54,555 nucleotides of DNA from contig JADLHL010000008.1 in the NCBI GenBank assembly GCA_020848815.1, positions 1 to 54,555 of the forward strand, in the 5' to 3' direction. Position 1 is the first letter of the stretch. The number at the start of each line of letters is the position of its first letter. Below are positions 27,519 through 36,113 of the stretch, piece by piece. Under the pieces are notes generated by a model. It was not told the origin of the DNA, did not search any database, and worked only from the letters and a program-made list of their open reading frames with translations. The translations under genes and the position numbers were made by a program. Source of the DNA: Chitinophagaceae bacterium. Lineage in GTDB: Bacteria; Bacteroidota; Bacteroidia; Chitinophagales; Chitinophagaceae.

Positions 27519-28964
27519 TTATGCTACTACAATGTTGCCCAGCAAAGTGGCCTGTGTGCTGTCGTATACTTTCACCCACACGTATTCGCCTTTTTGCAGC
27601 GGGTAGTTTTCCTTCGGAAACACCACTACTTTGTTTTGACTATTGCGGCCCATCCAGTCGGCATCGCTGCGTTTGCTGTTGCCTTCTATCAATACTTTAA
27701 ATGTCTTGCCTATGTCTTGCAGGTTGCTTTCGCGGCTGAGGCGGTTTTGCAGTTCTACAATTTCTATCAGGCGGCGTTTTTTCACGTCTTCAGATATATC
27801 GTCGGTATAGCGGCGGGCAGCCAGTGTGCCGGGGCGTTCGCTGTAAAAAAACATGTAGCTCATGTCGTACTTACTGTACGCCATAATGCTCAGTGTATCC
27901 TGATGGTCTTCTTCGGTTTCGGTGCAGAAGCCGGCAATTACATCGCTACTGATACCGCAGTCGGGCAGTATTTCGCGGATGCGGTCTACCTTGGCCATGT
28001 ACCACTCACGGGTATATGTACGGTTCATCAGTTGCAACACACGGGTGCTGCCGCTTTGCACGGGCAAGTGTATGTACTTGCAAATGTTTTCATGCTTGGC
28101 CATGGTGTGCAGCACTTCATCGGTAATGTCTTTGGGATGGGAAGTGCTGAAGCGAACCCGCAGGTCGGGACTGATGAGGGCTACTTTTTCTAGCAGATTG
28201 GCAAAGTTCACAATGCGGCCATCGTCGTGTACAAAATAGTAGCTGTCTACATTTTGGCCCAGCAGGGTTACTTCTTTAAAGCCACGGTCCCACAGGTCCT
28301 GACACTCAGCGAGGATGCTGATGTCATCGCGGCTGCGTTCACGGCCACGGGTAAAGGGTACCACGCAAAACGAGCACATATTGTTGCAACCCCGCATGAT
28401 GCTCACAAAGGCAGATACACCGTTGCTGTCGAGGCGAACAGGTGAAATATCGGCATAGGTTTCATCGCGGCTCAGCATTACGTTCACTGCTTTCTGACCG
28501 GTTTCGGCTTCCTCAACCAAGGCTGGCAGGGTGCGGTAGGCATCGGGGCCTACTACCATGTCTACCAGTTTTTCTTCTTCCAGCAGTTTGCTCTTGAGGC
28601 GTTCGGCCATACAGCCGAGCATGCCCACCAGGGTGCCGGGTTTGCTCTCTTTGAGTTTGCGAAACTCGGTGAGGCGTTTGCGAACGGTTTGTTCGGCTTT
28701 TTCCCGAATGCTGCAGGTATTGAGCAAAATCAGGTCGGCTTCCTCTACATTGCGGGTGGCGCCAAAGCCATGCTGGTTGAGGATGGAGGCCACAATTTCG
28801 CTATCGCTGAAGTTCATTTGGCAGCCATAGCTTTCAATGTAAAAATGCTTTTTGTATTGGTTAGGGTCCAGCGCAAAAGGGGCATAGGCTTCACCCTGCC
28901 GGCTTTCGTCGTGGTCCTTGAGCGTTGTGCTGATATCTGGTGCAGTGGTTGGAATTTGATGCAT
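27519..28964 (-). CDS. miaB: tRNA-2-methylthio-N6-dimethylallyladenosine synthase MiaB
   Basis: 481 aa from ATG 28964; the frame is open to 29030, but a promoter lies between. The N-terminal UPF0004 domain carries three Cys ([22 protein letters not shown]), the radical SAM domain has CNNMCSFC, and the C-terminal TRAM domain ends ATLLGNIVV. The enzyme adds a methylthio group to i6A37 of tRNAs. It appears to be the first gene of a minus-strand run through mntA, hepT, the sigma-54 activator, lptE and secG. A 226-codon open frame on the opposite strand (27513-28193) is a shadow. Confidence 0.96.
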   Translation of the reverse strand: MHQIPTTAPDISTTLKDHDESRQGEAYAPFALDPNQYKKHFYIESYGCQMNFSDSEIVASILNQHGFGATRNVEEADLILLNTCSIREKAEQTVRKRLTEFRKLKESKPGTLVGMLGCMAERLKSKLLEEEKLVDMVVGPDAYRTLPALVEEAETGQKAVNVMLSRDETYADISPVRLDSNGVSAFVSIMRGCNNMCSFCVVPFTRGRERSRDDISILAECQDLWDRGFKEVTLLGQNVDSYYFVHDDGRIVNFANLLEKVALISPDLRVRFSTSHPKDITDEVLHTMAKHENICKYIHLPVQSGSTRVLQLMNRTYTREWYMAKVDRIREILPDCGISSDVIAGFCTETEEDHQDTLSIMAYSKYDMSYMFFYSERPGTLAARRYTDDISEDVKKRRLIEIVELQNRLSRESNLQDIGKTFKVLIEGNSKRSDADWMGRNSQNKVVVFPKENYPLQKGEYVWVKVYDSTQATLLGNIVVA

Positions 28965-28990
28965 GCTGCAGGCAATTATTTGAAGGAGGG

Positions 28991-28998
28991 CAAAGATA
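28991..28998 (-). promoter_or_regulatory. -7 element (TATCTTTG) for the miaB operon
   Basis: Minus-strand TATCTTTG is a perfect TAnnTTTG, 26 nt before ATG 28964. TTTG on the minus strand at 29012-29015 is spaced only 13 bp, shorter than usual, so the -33 element is unclear. Confidence 0.55.
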
Positions 28999-29080
28999 AT
29001 AGCTGCTGCGCCAAAATGACAGGAAAGCAACCTTATTAACGAAACACTGTAATGTATCGGGTAAATGCTATCTGTTTGTA

Positions 29081-29099
29081 CCGAAAGTGCGACTTTCGG
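29081..29099. promoter_or_regulatory. Palindrome CCGAAAGT-GCG-ACTTTCGG
   Basis: A perfect 8-bp inverted repeat with a 3-nt spacer, in the divergent gap between miaB (-) and a small membrane-protein gene (+), 29 nt upstream of that gene's ATG. It has no T-tract, so it is not an obvious terminator. It could be an operator. Confidence 0.35.
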
Positions 29100-29127
29100 C
29101 CAGTCATTTTTAAAAATTCAATATTGT

Positions 29128-29370
29128 ATGGAACCCGAGGTAAGGAAGTTTTTGGCCACCATTTTACACACCATGAGCCTTGGGCTGGTGTGGTTGCTGA
29201 TTAATACTGTGTTGGGTATAAAACTGGGCCTCTTGTTTTGGGGCGATCAAGGCGCAGTATGGCACATCGTTTTTTACGCTTGGCTTATTGTGAGCTTTTT
29301 AGTGCTGCTGCGGTACATTATAAAAAAGTGGAAAGAAGTGCCCCGGTTTGATGTAGACCAGCAGGGCTAA
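29128..29370 (+). CDS. Small two-helix membrane protein
   Basis: 80 aa from ATG 29128. There are two hydrophobic segments (about 9-31 and 40-63), followed by a basic stretch IIKKWKEVPRF. I do not recognise the family. Its stop overlaps the end of the convergent DUF4440-like gene by 4 nt. It probably sits in the inner membrane. Confidence 0.65.
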   Translation: MEPEVRKFLATILHTMSLGLVWLLINTVLGIKLGLLFWGDQGAVWHIVFYAWLIVSFLVLLRYIIKKWKEVPRFDVDQQG

Positions 29371-29801
29371 CTCGTATGGTCGGAGATGATGCGCCAGCCA
29401 TTGGCAAAGCGTTGCAAAATGAGGGTGAAATGACCGCCCACATTACCCACGGTTCTCTCCAAATGCCATTTGCCTACCACTGTATAAAAATTTTTTCCGA
29501 GGGGCTTTAGCTGTAACAGCGTAAAACTAAGTTTGCCCATTTTAGCCGGCGAATCGTAGCGTTTCAGATAGCCATCGTAGGTTTTTTGCCAGCCATACAC
29601 CGGGCCTGCGGCACCGGTAAAAGAAAGAGAATCATTTTTCCAATAGCCTTCCATAAACGCTGCAATATCGCCGCGGTTCCAGGCATCTTCCTGCATAGCC
29701 ATTAGCTGACGGATAGCTTTTTCTGCCTTGGGCATTTGCGCCCATACACCAGAGGATAGCAAGAAAAAATACAGACTGAAACAAAGAAGTTTTTTCATCA
29801 A
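29367..29801 (-). CDS. Exported SnoaL/DUF4440-like protein
   Basis: 144 aa. Signal peptide about 1-22 (ending VWAQ). The mature part fits the NTF2-like fold of DUF4440: AIRQLMAMQEDAWNRGDIAAFMEGYWKNDSLSFTG and a C-terminal HFTLILQRFANGWRIISDHTS. Such proteins bind small ligands; this one has no assigned ligand. The start overlaps the mnmD stop by 4 nt, so it is coupled to mnmD. Confidence 0.85.
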   Translation of the reverse strand: MMKKLLCFSLYFFLLSSGVWAQMPKAEKAIRQLMAMQEDAWNRGDIAAFMEGYWKNDSLSFTGAAGPVYGWQKTYDGYLKRYDSPAKMGKLSFTLLQLKPLGKNFYTVVGKWHLERTVGNVGGHFTLILQRFANGWRIISDHTS

Positions 29802-30472
29802 TCAAGTGCTTTGTGTGCCCGCAGCATTTCTCTTTTGCCGTAAGCCCCGGGCAGTTTTTCTATCGAAAATCCGACAGCCTCCAAGTTACGTCTTACTTCG
29901 CCTTTGCTGCAATAAGTGGTTAAAATACCATTGGGTAGCAGGAGGTCGTACATCTTGGCAAATGCTTCAATTGTCCAGAGTTCGGGCTGTGCCGATGGTA
30001 CAAAGGCATCGTAAAAAATGACGTGAAATTTTTTAGGACTGGTAAAGTCCAGCAGGTTGGCCTGGTGTTTTACCAAACTAAACCAGCTGCCAATGCGGAT
30101 GGTGCGGTTCCATGGTGTTTGGTGCAGCATCTGAAAGGCTTCTGAAAGTTCTCTTTTGCCCATTACATGAGCATAGTTCAGGTGCTTGTATTCCTCTTTT
30201 ACCAAAGGGAAGGCTTCCACGGCTTCATACTCTATTTTTACTTTGGCTTCTCTTGCTTCCAGGTAGGCCAGAAAAGCGTTGAGACCGGTACCAAAGCCCA
30301 TTTCAAAAATGCGTACCGGCTCTTGTTTGCCCATAAACGGTTGCAGGCCGGCGCCAATGTATACATGTTCACTTTCTTGTAAGGCTCCGTATCGGCTATG
30401 GTAAGTAACTTCCGAATCTGTCAATTGCAATGTATGCGACCCATCTCTCGTCACCTGTAATTCACGCATCAT
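29798..30472 (-). CDS. mnmD: tRNA 5-methylaminomethyl-2-thiouridine methyltransferase MnmD-like
   Basis: 224 aa from ATG 30472 (a second ATG at 30469). The frame stays open to 30652, but that part lies over the divergent glycosylase gene. The SAM-binding motif IFEMGFGTGLNAFLAYLEA and the DUF752 signature IFYDAFVPSAQPELWTIEAF are complete. It corresponds to the methyltransferase half of E. coli MnmC; the FAD oxidase half is absent. It makes the final methylation of mnm5s2U34 in tRNA. An upstream CATATTTG is one base off TAnnTTTG. Confidence 0.9.
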   Translation of the reverse strand: MMRELQVTRDGSHTLQLTDSEVTYHSRYGALQESEHVYIGAGLQPFMGKQEPVRIFEMGFGTGLNAFLAYLEAREAKVKIEYEAVEAFPLVKEEYKHLNYAHVMGKRELSEAFQMLHQTPWNRTIRIGSWFSLVKHQANLLDFTSPKKFHVIFYDAFVPSAQPELWTIEAFAKMYDLLLPNGILTTYCSKGEVRRNLEAVGFSIEKLPGAYGKREMLRAHKALD

Positions 30473-30518
30473 GGGCGCAAATATGCAGGCATAACGTTGA
30501 AACATCCAATTAAGATTT

Positions 30519-31130
30519 ATGGCGGAATATGTACAAGTGTTGAAAAATGATCCGGTGCTTTTTCCGGTATTGAAAGGGCAGGTATTTTCAATCAGGAAAA
30601 AAAGAAATATCGGTCTGCAATTGATGCTCTCCATTATGAGCCAGCAGCTCAATACAAAAGTGGCGGCGGTGTTTCAGCAACGGTTTCTGGCTTTATTTAC
30701 CGAAGGAAAAACACCCGGTATGACGGATGTGCTGGCCATTTCTTATGAGCAACTCCGCAGCATTGGGTTGAGCCACGCCAAAGCAACATACGTGCATGCA
30801 GTAGCTACTTTTTTTGTGGAAAAACAACTGACCGACCGACAAATACATGCCCTGCCCAATGCAGAAGTGATAGCCTTGCTGACGCAAATAAAAGGCGTGG
30901 GCCAATGGACAGTGGAAATGCTGCTGATGTTTAGCCTGGCCCGCACCAATGTGTTTCCGGTAGATGATTTGGGCATACGGCAAGCCATGCTGCTACTGTA
31001 CGGCATTCGCAGCAAAGACCTGCGCCGCCAGAAGGCCCGCATGCAAGCCATTGCCGCCAAATGGCACCCGTATCAAACCTACGCCTGCCTGCACTTGTGG
31101 CACTGGAAAGACAATGCTCCAAAGCTTTGA
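30519..31130 (+). CDS. DNA-3-methyladenine glycosylase (AlkA/HhH-GPD family)
   Basis: 203 aa. The helix-hairpin-helix and GPD motif reads IKGVGQWTVEMLLMFSLARTNVFPVDDLGI, with the catalytic Asp in PVDD. LMLSIMSQQLNTKVAAVF near residue 36 is the usual first helix of this family. There is no C-terminal iron-sulfur cysteine cluster, which argues against Nth/MutY. It excises alkylated bases in base excision repair. It is divergent from mnmD. Confidence 0.92.
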   Translation: MAEYVQVLKNDPVLFPVLKGQVFSIRKKRNIGLQLMLSIMSQQLNTKVAAVFQQRFLALFTEGKTPGMTDVLAISYEQLRSIGLSHAKATYVHAVATFFVEKQLTDRQIHALPNAEVIALLTQIKGVGQWTVEMLLMFSLARTNVFPVDDLGIRQAMLLLYGIRSKDLRRQKARMQAIAAKWHPYQTYACLHLWHWKDNAPKL

Positions 31131-31177
31131 CCAAGGCACAGATGCACAGAGTGTGCTCAACTTTGGAGAAGCTTTAC

Positions 31178-31207
31178 TTGCTGTGCCGTGTGTAAAATGT
31201 ACATTTG
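31178..31207 (+). promoter_or_regulatory. Promoter TTG-N19-TACATTTG for the alpha-oxoamine synthase
   Basis: TTG at 31178-31180 and TACATTTG at 31200-31207, 19 bp apart, fit the Bacteroidota consensus. The leader to ATG 31261 is about 50 nt. This supports 31261 rather than a start inside the glycosylase gene. Confidence 0.65.
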
Positions 31208-31260
31208 CGGCCGAAAAACCAGCTCTCTGGCTGGATTTGTACCACAAGAAAATCAGCACT

Positions 31261-32520
31261 ATGGCCGACATTTTTGAAAGACTGTTGAAGAACTACGGAC
31301 CTCTTGGTCAGCACCGTGAACGTGCTCACGGATATTTTGCCTTCCCCAAACTGGAAGGAGAAATAGCTTCCCGAATGCTATTTCGCGGAAAGGAAATGAT
31401 TGTATGGAGCCTCAATAACTACCTGGGCCTGGCCAACCATCCTGAAATACGCAAGGTAGATGCCGAAGCTACTGCCGAATTTGGTTTGGCTTACCCAATG
31501 GGTGCCCGCATGATGAGCGGCAACAGCAACCACCACGAACGTTTGGAAGCTGAACTGGCTGCATTTGAAAAAAAGGAAGATGCCATTTTGCTGAACTTCG
31601 GTTATCAGGGTATCATGAGTGCCATTGATACGCTCTGCGGCCGTCATGATGTGATTGTGTACGACGCCGAAAGCCATGCTTGTATTATTGATGGTTTGCG
31701 TTTGCATCCCGGTCATCGATATGTTTTTAAGCACAACGATATTGAGGATTGCGAAAAGCAATTGCAACGTGCTACCCAGCTCATTGAAAAGCAAAAAAGC
31801 GGTGGTATTCTCGTCATTACCGAAGGTGTGTTTGGCATGGCCGGCGATCAGGGCAAACTGAAAGAAATCGTAGCCCTCAAAGGCAAATATGACTTCCGCC
31901 TGCTGGTAGATGATGCGCATGGTTTTGGTACCCTTGGCGAAACAGGTGCCGGTGCCGGTGAAGCACAAGGCTGCCAGGATGGTATCGATTTGTACTTCAG
32001 CACATTTGCCAAATCAATGGCCAGCATTGGTGCATTTATTGCCGGTCCCAAAGCCATTATCGATTATATCCGCTACAACATTCGCAGTCAGATTTTTGCA
32101 AAGAGCCTGCCCATGCCCATTGTACTGGGCAACCTGAAGCGCCTGCACATGTTGCAAACCATGCCCGAACTGAAAAACAAGTTGTGGGAAAATGCGACCA
32201 AACTGCAGGAAGGTTTGAAAGCCCGTGGTTTCGACATCGGCAAAACAGATTCGGTAGTGACGCCGGTGTACATGAAGGGTGGCATTGAAGAAGCTACTGC
32301 TATGGTGATGGACCTGCGGGAGAACTACAAAATTTTCTGCTCTATTGTGGTGTACCCAGTCATTCCTAAAGGGCACATTATTTATCGACTTATACCTAGT
32401 GCCGCTCATACCGATGAGGATATTGAACTGACGTTGAAAGCCTTCACCGAAACCAAAGAAAAACTGGATGCCGGTGCGTACAAGGCAGAAGCCATTCCGG
32501 ATATGGCGGAAAAAGCTTAA
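31261..32520 (+). CDS. Alpha-oxoamine synthase (serine palmitoyltransferase / cysteate acyltransferase type)
   Basis: 419 aa from ATG 31261; the same frame is open to 30964, but that overlaps the glycosylase gene and contains the promoter. The PLP-binding Lys is K251 in TFAKSMAS, with LVDDAHGFGTLG (Asp217, His220) and the stacking His139 in ESHACIIDG. The family condenses an amino acid with an acyl thioester and releases CO2. The IFCSIVVYPVIPKG region and the YPMGARMMSGN segment differ from the serine palmitoyltransferases I know from Bacteroidota. My inference is that this may be the cysteate acyltransferase of sulfonolipid synthesis; serine palmitoyltransferase remains possible. Confidence 0.85.
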   Translation: MADIFERLLKNYGPLGQHRERAHGYFAFPKLEGEIASRMLFRGKEMIVWSLNNYLGLANHPEIRKVDAEATAEFGLAYPMGARMMSGNSNHHERLEAELAAFEKKEDAILLNFGYQGIMSAIDTLCGRHDVIVYDAESHACIIDGLRLHPGHRYVFKHNDIEDCEKQLQRATQLIEKQKSGGILVITEGVFGMAGDQGKLKEIVALKGKYDFRLLVDDAHGFGTLGETGAGAGEAQGCQDGIDLYFSTFAKSMASIGAFIAGPKAIIDYIRYNIRSQIFAKSLPMPIVLGNLKRLHMLQTMPELKNKLWENATKLQEGLKARGFDIGKTDSVVTPVYMKGGIEEATAMVMDLRENYKIFCSIVVYPVIPKGHIIYRLIPSAAHTDEDIELTLKAFTETKEKLDAGAYKAEAIPDMAEKA

Positions 32521-32588
32521 GGTAATAAATTGATGATAGTTGGTAGATGTTGGTGTAATACGTCTGACTCAACTTACAATATCGAACG

Positions 32589-32610
32589 GCGCCTCACGAA
32601 AGTGGGGCGC
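32589..32610. terminator. GAAA-loop hairpin between convergent genes
   Basis: GCGCCTCAC / GTGGGGCGC with a GAAA tetraloop and one T-G pair. No T-tract follows, so a terminator role is uncertain. Confidence 0.4.
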
Positions 32611-32650
32611 TGTTGTTATTGGTCCTCGAAAACAGGAACCAGTGAATTCG

Positions 32651-33982
32651 TCAGCCTACAATCTGTTTCTCCTCCCACCGGGCACGGTCTGCTTCTCCCA
32701 CAACAAATACACTGCCGCATACCAACACCAAATCTTGTGGTTGGGCGGCTTGCATGGCGGCGGCAATGGCGTCGTTCACTTGCGTAAATGCCTCTCCGTG
32801 CAAGTGATGCTGTGCGGCCTGCTGCTGCATATCGGGGGCGGGCAGGGCACGGGGTAGCTGGGCTTGCGTAAAATAATAACTGTATTCTTTCGGCAGCAGG
32901 GCCAGCACTTGGTCAATGTCTTTATCCCGCACCATACCTATGACGATGTGCACCTGCATGCCGCTGTATTGTTGCTGCCAGTGTTGGATTTGCTGCAGCA
33001 CTTGCTGAATGCCGTTTACATTGTGGGCTACATCCAGCACCAGCAGGGGCAATGTCCGAAACACTTCCCAGCGGCCATGCAAACCCGTGAGTGGTTTTAC
33101 CTGCTGCAATGCCAGCTGCATGAGCGGTAATTGCAGCGGCCAACCGGCTTTTTGTAAGGCTAGGCAACTGCTGTACACCGTCCGCAGGTTGTACTGCTGA
33201 TACAAACCGCCAAGGTCGGTCGTCAGCGAAACAGCTTCATTAGTTTCATGATTGTTTAGCGTTATCGATAATGCTTGAGGTGTAGAGTGGACTGCTGCAA
33301 TGCTGAAGGCATCGGCTGCAAAAAACAGTGAGCTGTTGCAGCGGCTGGCTTGCTGCACAAATACGTGTTTCGTTTCGGGCAGGTATTCGCCTACCACGGC
33401 AGGTATGCCGGGCTTAATGATGCCTGCTTTTTCTGCTGCTATTTCGGGCAGCGTATTGCCCAGCAGGTTCATGTGGTCCCAACCAATATTGGTAATGATG
33501 CTAAGCTCGGGGGTAATAATGTTGGTGCTATCTAAGCGGCCGCCAAGCCCGGTTTCGATGACGGCAATATCCACTTGTTGTTGGGCAAACCACTCGAATG
33601 CCATGGCCACGGTAACTTCAAAAAAGCTGGGTTCTATTTCTTCGATGACGTGTTTGATTTGCTCTGTGAAATCAACAATGAAGTTGGCATCAATCCAGTC
33701 GCCGTTTATTTTGATGCGTTCCCGAAAATCGACGAGATGCGGCGAAGTGTACAAACCGGTTTTGTAGCCATGCGTTTTCAAAATGGCGGCCAGCATATGG
33801 CTGGTGCTGCCCTTGCCGTTGGTGCCGGCTATGTGTATGCTTTTGAAGCGCTGCTGCGGATTGCCAATGGCATTGAGCAACGCAATGGTATTATGTAAAT
33901 CTTTCTTGTAAGCAGCAGCCCCAATGCGGGTAAACATGGGCAGCCTGGCGTAGAGGTACTCGATGGTTTGCTGATAAGTCAT
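32651..33982 (-). CDS. folC: Folylpolyglutamate / dihydrofolate synthase
   Basis: 443 aa from ATG 33982 (an open extension to 34129 lies in a GC-rich repeat-like stretch and looks non-coding). The Mur-ligase-type ATP motif GTNGKGSTSHML, SPHLVDFRERI, VIETGLGGRLDSTN and NIGWDHMNLLG are all present, as are the C-terminal HGRWEVF and LDVAHNVNGIQQ. It adds glutamate to dihydropteroate or to folates. It is probably transcribed alone or after the TonB-like gene. Confidence 0.95.
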   Translation of the reverse strand: MTYQQTIEYLYARLPMFTRIGAAAYKKDLHNTIALLNAIGNPQQRFKSIHIAGTNGKGSTSHMLAAILKTHGYKTGLYTSPHLVDFRERIKINGDWIDANFIVDFTEQIKHVIEEIEPSFFEVTVAMAFEWFAQQQVDIAVIETGLGGRLDSTNIITPELSIITNIGWDHMNLLGNTLPEIAAEKAGIIKPGIPAVVGEYLPETKHVFVQQASRCNSSLFFAADAFSIAAVHSTPQALSITLNNHETNEAVSLTTDLGGLYQQYNLRTVYSSCLALQKAGWPLQLPLMQLALQQVKPLTGLHGRWEVFRTLPLLVLDVAHNVNGIQQVLQQIQHWQQQYSGMQVHIVIGMVRDKDIDQVLALLPKEYSYYFTQAQLPRALPAPDMQQQAAQHHLHGEAFTQVNDAIAAAMQAAQPQDLVLVCGSVFVVGEADRARWEEKQIVG

Positions 33983-34178
33983 GTAGATGAATGCGGCTGC
34001 AAAGAAAACGAAATGCACCGACCTGTGCGGCACTGTTGAGCCATGCACATGAGCTGAGGGGCTGCGGCGGGTGTAGGCCACGCTGCAGGCGTGGGTGCGG
34101 AGTGCAACGCAGCACCGAAGCCGGAACACGCCGGACTACAGCTGATGAAAGCGGTGGAAGCTGACAGCCCCAAATGCT
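33983..34178. other. GC-rich intergenic stretch with hairpins
   Basis: About 195 bp. It contains CCACGC-TGCAG-GCGTGG at 34078-34094 and further GC-rich inverted segments. No gene is supported; open frames here are short and of odd composition. It may be a degenerate intergenic repeat. Confidence 0.4.
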
Positions 34179-35060
34179 TTAATTCTTCAGTCGGAAGTTG
34201 AAAATGAGGGTGCCGAGGCTTTCGCCATCGCCGGGGCTGAACTTGATTTGGTTGGCTTTGCGGATGGCAATGGCCTTGAGGTTGGAATTGGAACTGGTGC
34301 TGCCGCGGCTTTGGTAGGTGGCGCTGATGACTTTGCCCGTTTCGTCTACCCGTACATCGATAGCGATTTTGGCGTTTTCGTTGAAGTCGTCTTCGAAGCT
34401 GGGGGTACGCATGATGCTGCGGCCGGTGAGGCCACGGCTGATGGCCACGCCACTTTTGCCAGTGCCACCGTCGCCTTTATAATTGTCGCTGTTGATATTG
34501 CCGTTGGGCTTGCCCTGATCGCCGGTGCCGCCGGCGATGCCCTGGTTGCGTACATTGTTAAACGCATCCTGACCGTTGCCACCGGTGCCGGTGCCGCCTT
34601 TGTAAGCACCCATCTGGGCTTTGGGCTTGGGCTGAGGCGGAGCGGGTGGCGTATTGTTCACGGGCTTGTTGGCCACGGTTTGATTGGTCACGGGTTTGGG
34701 CTTGGGGCTGGTAACGGTGGTTTTTTTGGGCACCACTACTTCGTCGTTGGCATCGGCTTCCTCTTCGGCGGTCACCGGCTCTGGGGCGGGTGGCGCAGAT
34801 GGCGGTATGCTGGCTACCTGCTCGGCCGCTTCGGGGGCGGGGTCGCCGGGTACCATGGGGGCAATATCTCCAAAACCAGTTTCGCTATTGCCGAGGTTTA
34901 CTTCCACCCCTTCGTCGAGTAAGGGTGGCGGAGGATAGGGGATGGTCCAATTGATAATGAACAGTAAAGCGATGATGAATGCAGTGGTCACCATAGTAAT
35001 GCCCGCTGCTTTCAGGTTCTTTTCTCTTTCGAACTGTATGTGTTGTGCCAGTGCCATCAT
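34179..35060 (-). CDS. TonB-like energy transducer family protein
   Basis: 293 aa from ATG 35060 (a second ATG at 35057). One membrane segment (about 22-39) follows a short cytoplasmic start, then a long Pro/Ala/Glu linker with repeated PKPKP-type units, a Gly/Asn-rich stretch, and a C-terminal domain with KIAIDVRVDETGKVISATYQSRG...AIRKANQIKFSPGDGE, which resembles the TonB C-terminal domain. The last residues (LIFNFRLKN) fit the final strand. Such proteins couple ExbBD to outer-membrane receptors; neither is encoded nearby. Confidence 0.8.
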   Translation of the reverse strand: MMALAQHIQFEREKNLKAAGITMVTTAFIIALLFIINWTIPYPPPPLLDEGVEVNLGNSETGFGDIAPMVPGDPAPEAAEQVASIPPSAPPAPEPVTAEEEADANDEVVVPKKTTVTSPKPKPVTNQTVANKPVNNTPPAPPQPKPKAQMGAYKGGTGTGGNGQDAFNNVRNQGIAGGTGDQGKPNGNINSDNYKGDGGTGKSGVAISRGLTGRSIMRTPSFEDDFNENAKIAIDVRVDETGKVISATYQSRGSTSSNSNLKAIAIRKANQIKFSPGDGESLGTLIFNFRLKN

Positions 35061-35480
35061 GGTAAAAATAGCCGTGTTTTCAATTGCTGTAACGACTGAG
35101 ATGCGCAATAATTACTCATTCCATGTGCATAAGGGGAGGTTTAACAGAAATTCTAATGTGCCAATGAGCAAATGAGGTAATGTGCTGATGCCTTCGGCGG
35201 GATGTTTCGCACAACTTGTCCCGCTGTAGGCGGGAGAGGGTACAGAGAGCACGGAGTATGTATTTTGAGAATCCGTGTACATCTGGTGTAATCAGAGCTA
35301 TCCGCATCCTATGGTTTCGCACAACTTGTCCCGCAGCAGGCGGGGGCTCGGAGAGGCGCCTTCGGCGTCTTTTTTTTGCGCACAGCGCTAAGGAGGTCAC
35401 GGAGAGGTAATAATCGAAGAATCCGTGAAAATCCGTTTTCATCCTACTCATCCGTGTCCTATAAGCCGATTTGTATTGGA
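35061..35480. repeat. Intergenic repeat cluster
   Basis: About 420 bp without a gene. A 21-bp sequence starting GTTTCGCACAACTTG occurs twice, at 35204-35224 and 35314-35334 (110 bp apart), each followed by a hairpin CCCGC-N5-GCGGG. Between and after them lie variants of AATCCGTG, and at 35354-35378 a hairpin GGCGCC-TTC-GGCGTC with eight T. No plus-strand gene lies before it to be terminated. Confidence 0.7.
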
Positions 35481-36101
35481 TTAAAACAGCTGTCCTTGTT
35501 GAATATCGATGGGAAGGTTTTCGAAATGGAGGGCGGAGAGGATTTGCCAATGTGTTTCACCGGAACGTTTGCGGAGCAGCAGCATATTGTCGGCAATGAA
35601 GTCTACCTGAAAGCGTTTTGATTTGAACGCATGCCAGGCGTTTTCAAAATCGACTGCGGTGAGTTTGTAGGCCACATTTATTTTGGCCATGCTGGCAATA
35701 CGGGGCTCTTGATTGAACACGGTCAGTGCTGCTTTTTCGGCATGCAGCAATCGGACCATTTGGTTGAAGCCGGCATTTTCGGCAATGCGGAAAAAGATGG
35801 TGTGGTGCAGAATGGCACCATAGTGCTGTACCTGCAGCCGGAAGGGCGGCAAGCTCTTCGCCAGCGTTTCGAGGCGGTTGGTGAGGCGGCTTTCCAGCGA
35901 GGCCAGCTGTGAAAAACTGGCCACAGGAATATGGTTTTTGCCGGGATGCCAATTGCCAAAAGGCAGCATTTGCTCCCGGGCTTTGCTACGGGCAGCATCA
36001 AGGCGGCGCCGCACTTTTTCGTTGGGACGAATGATGAGCTGGTAATCGTACACCGGTGCGGTGACGGGCTGCAAAGTGGCGGTTGACAAATGCATGGTCA
36101 T
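35481..36101 (-). CDS. Degenerate 2H-like (2'-5' RNA ligase fold) protein
   Basis: 206 aa. VYDYQLIIRPNEKVRRRLD and the later NHIPVASFSQLASLESRL resemble the first half of 2H phosphoesterases, which carry two HxT/S motifs. Here the first is HIP (His57) and the second position reads KINVAY (Lys140), so both motifs look damaged. An enzymatic role is therefore doubtful and the family call is inference. It follows a similar gene by 12 nt. Confidence 0.55.
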   Translation of the reverse strand: MTMHLSTATLQPVTAPVYDYQLIIRPNEKVRRRLDAARSKAREQMLPFGNWHPGKNHIPVASFSQLASLESRLTNRLETLAKSLPPFRLQVQHYGAILHHTIFFRIAENAGFNQMVRLLHAEKAALTVFNQEPRIASMAKINVAYKLTAVDFENAWHAFKSKRFQVDFIADNMLLLRKRSGETHWQILSALHFENLPIDIQQGQLF

Positions 36102-36113
36102 AGCTGCAACAAA

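Noticed and set aside
27513..28193. 226-codon open frame on the plus strand
   Set aside because: Antisense to miaB.
30964..31260. N-terminal extension of the alpha-oxoamine synthase
   Set aside because: Overlaps the glycosylase gene in another frame and contains the promoter TTG-N19-TACATTTG.
35354..35378. Terminator of a plus-strand gene
   Set aside because: No plus-strand gene lies upstream; it is better seen as part of the intergenic repeat cluster.
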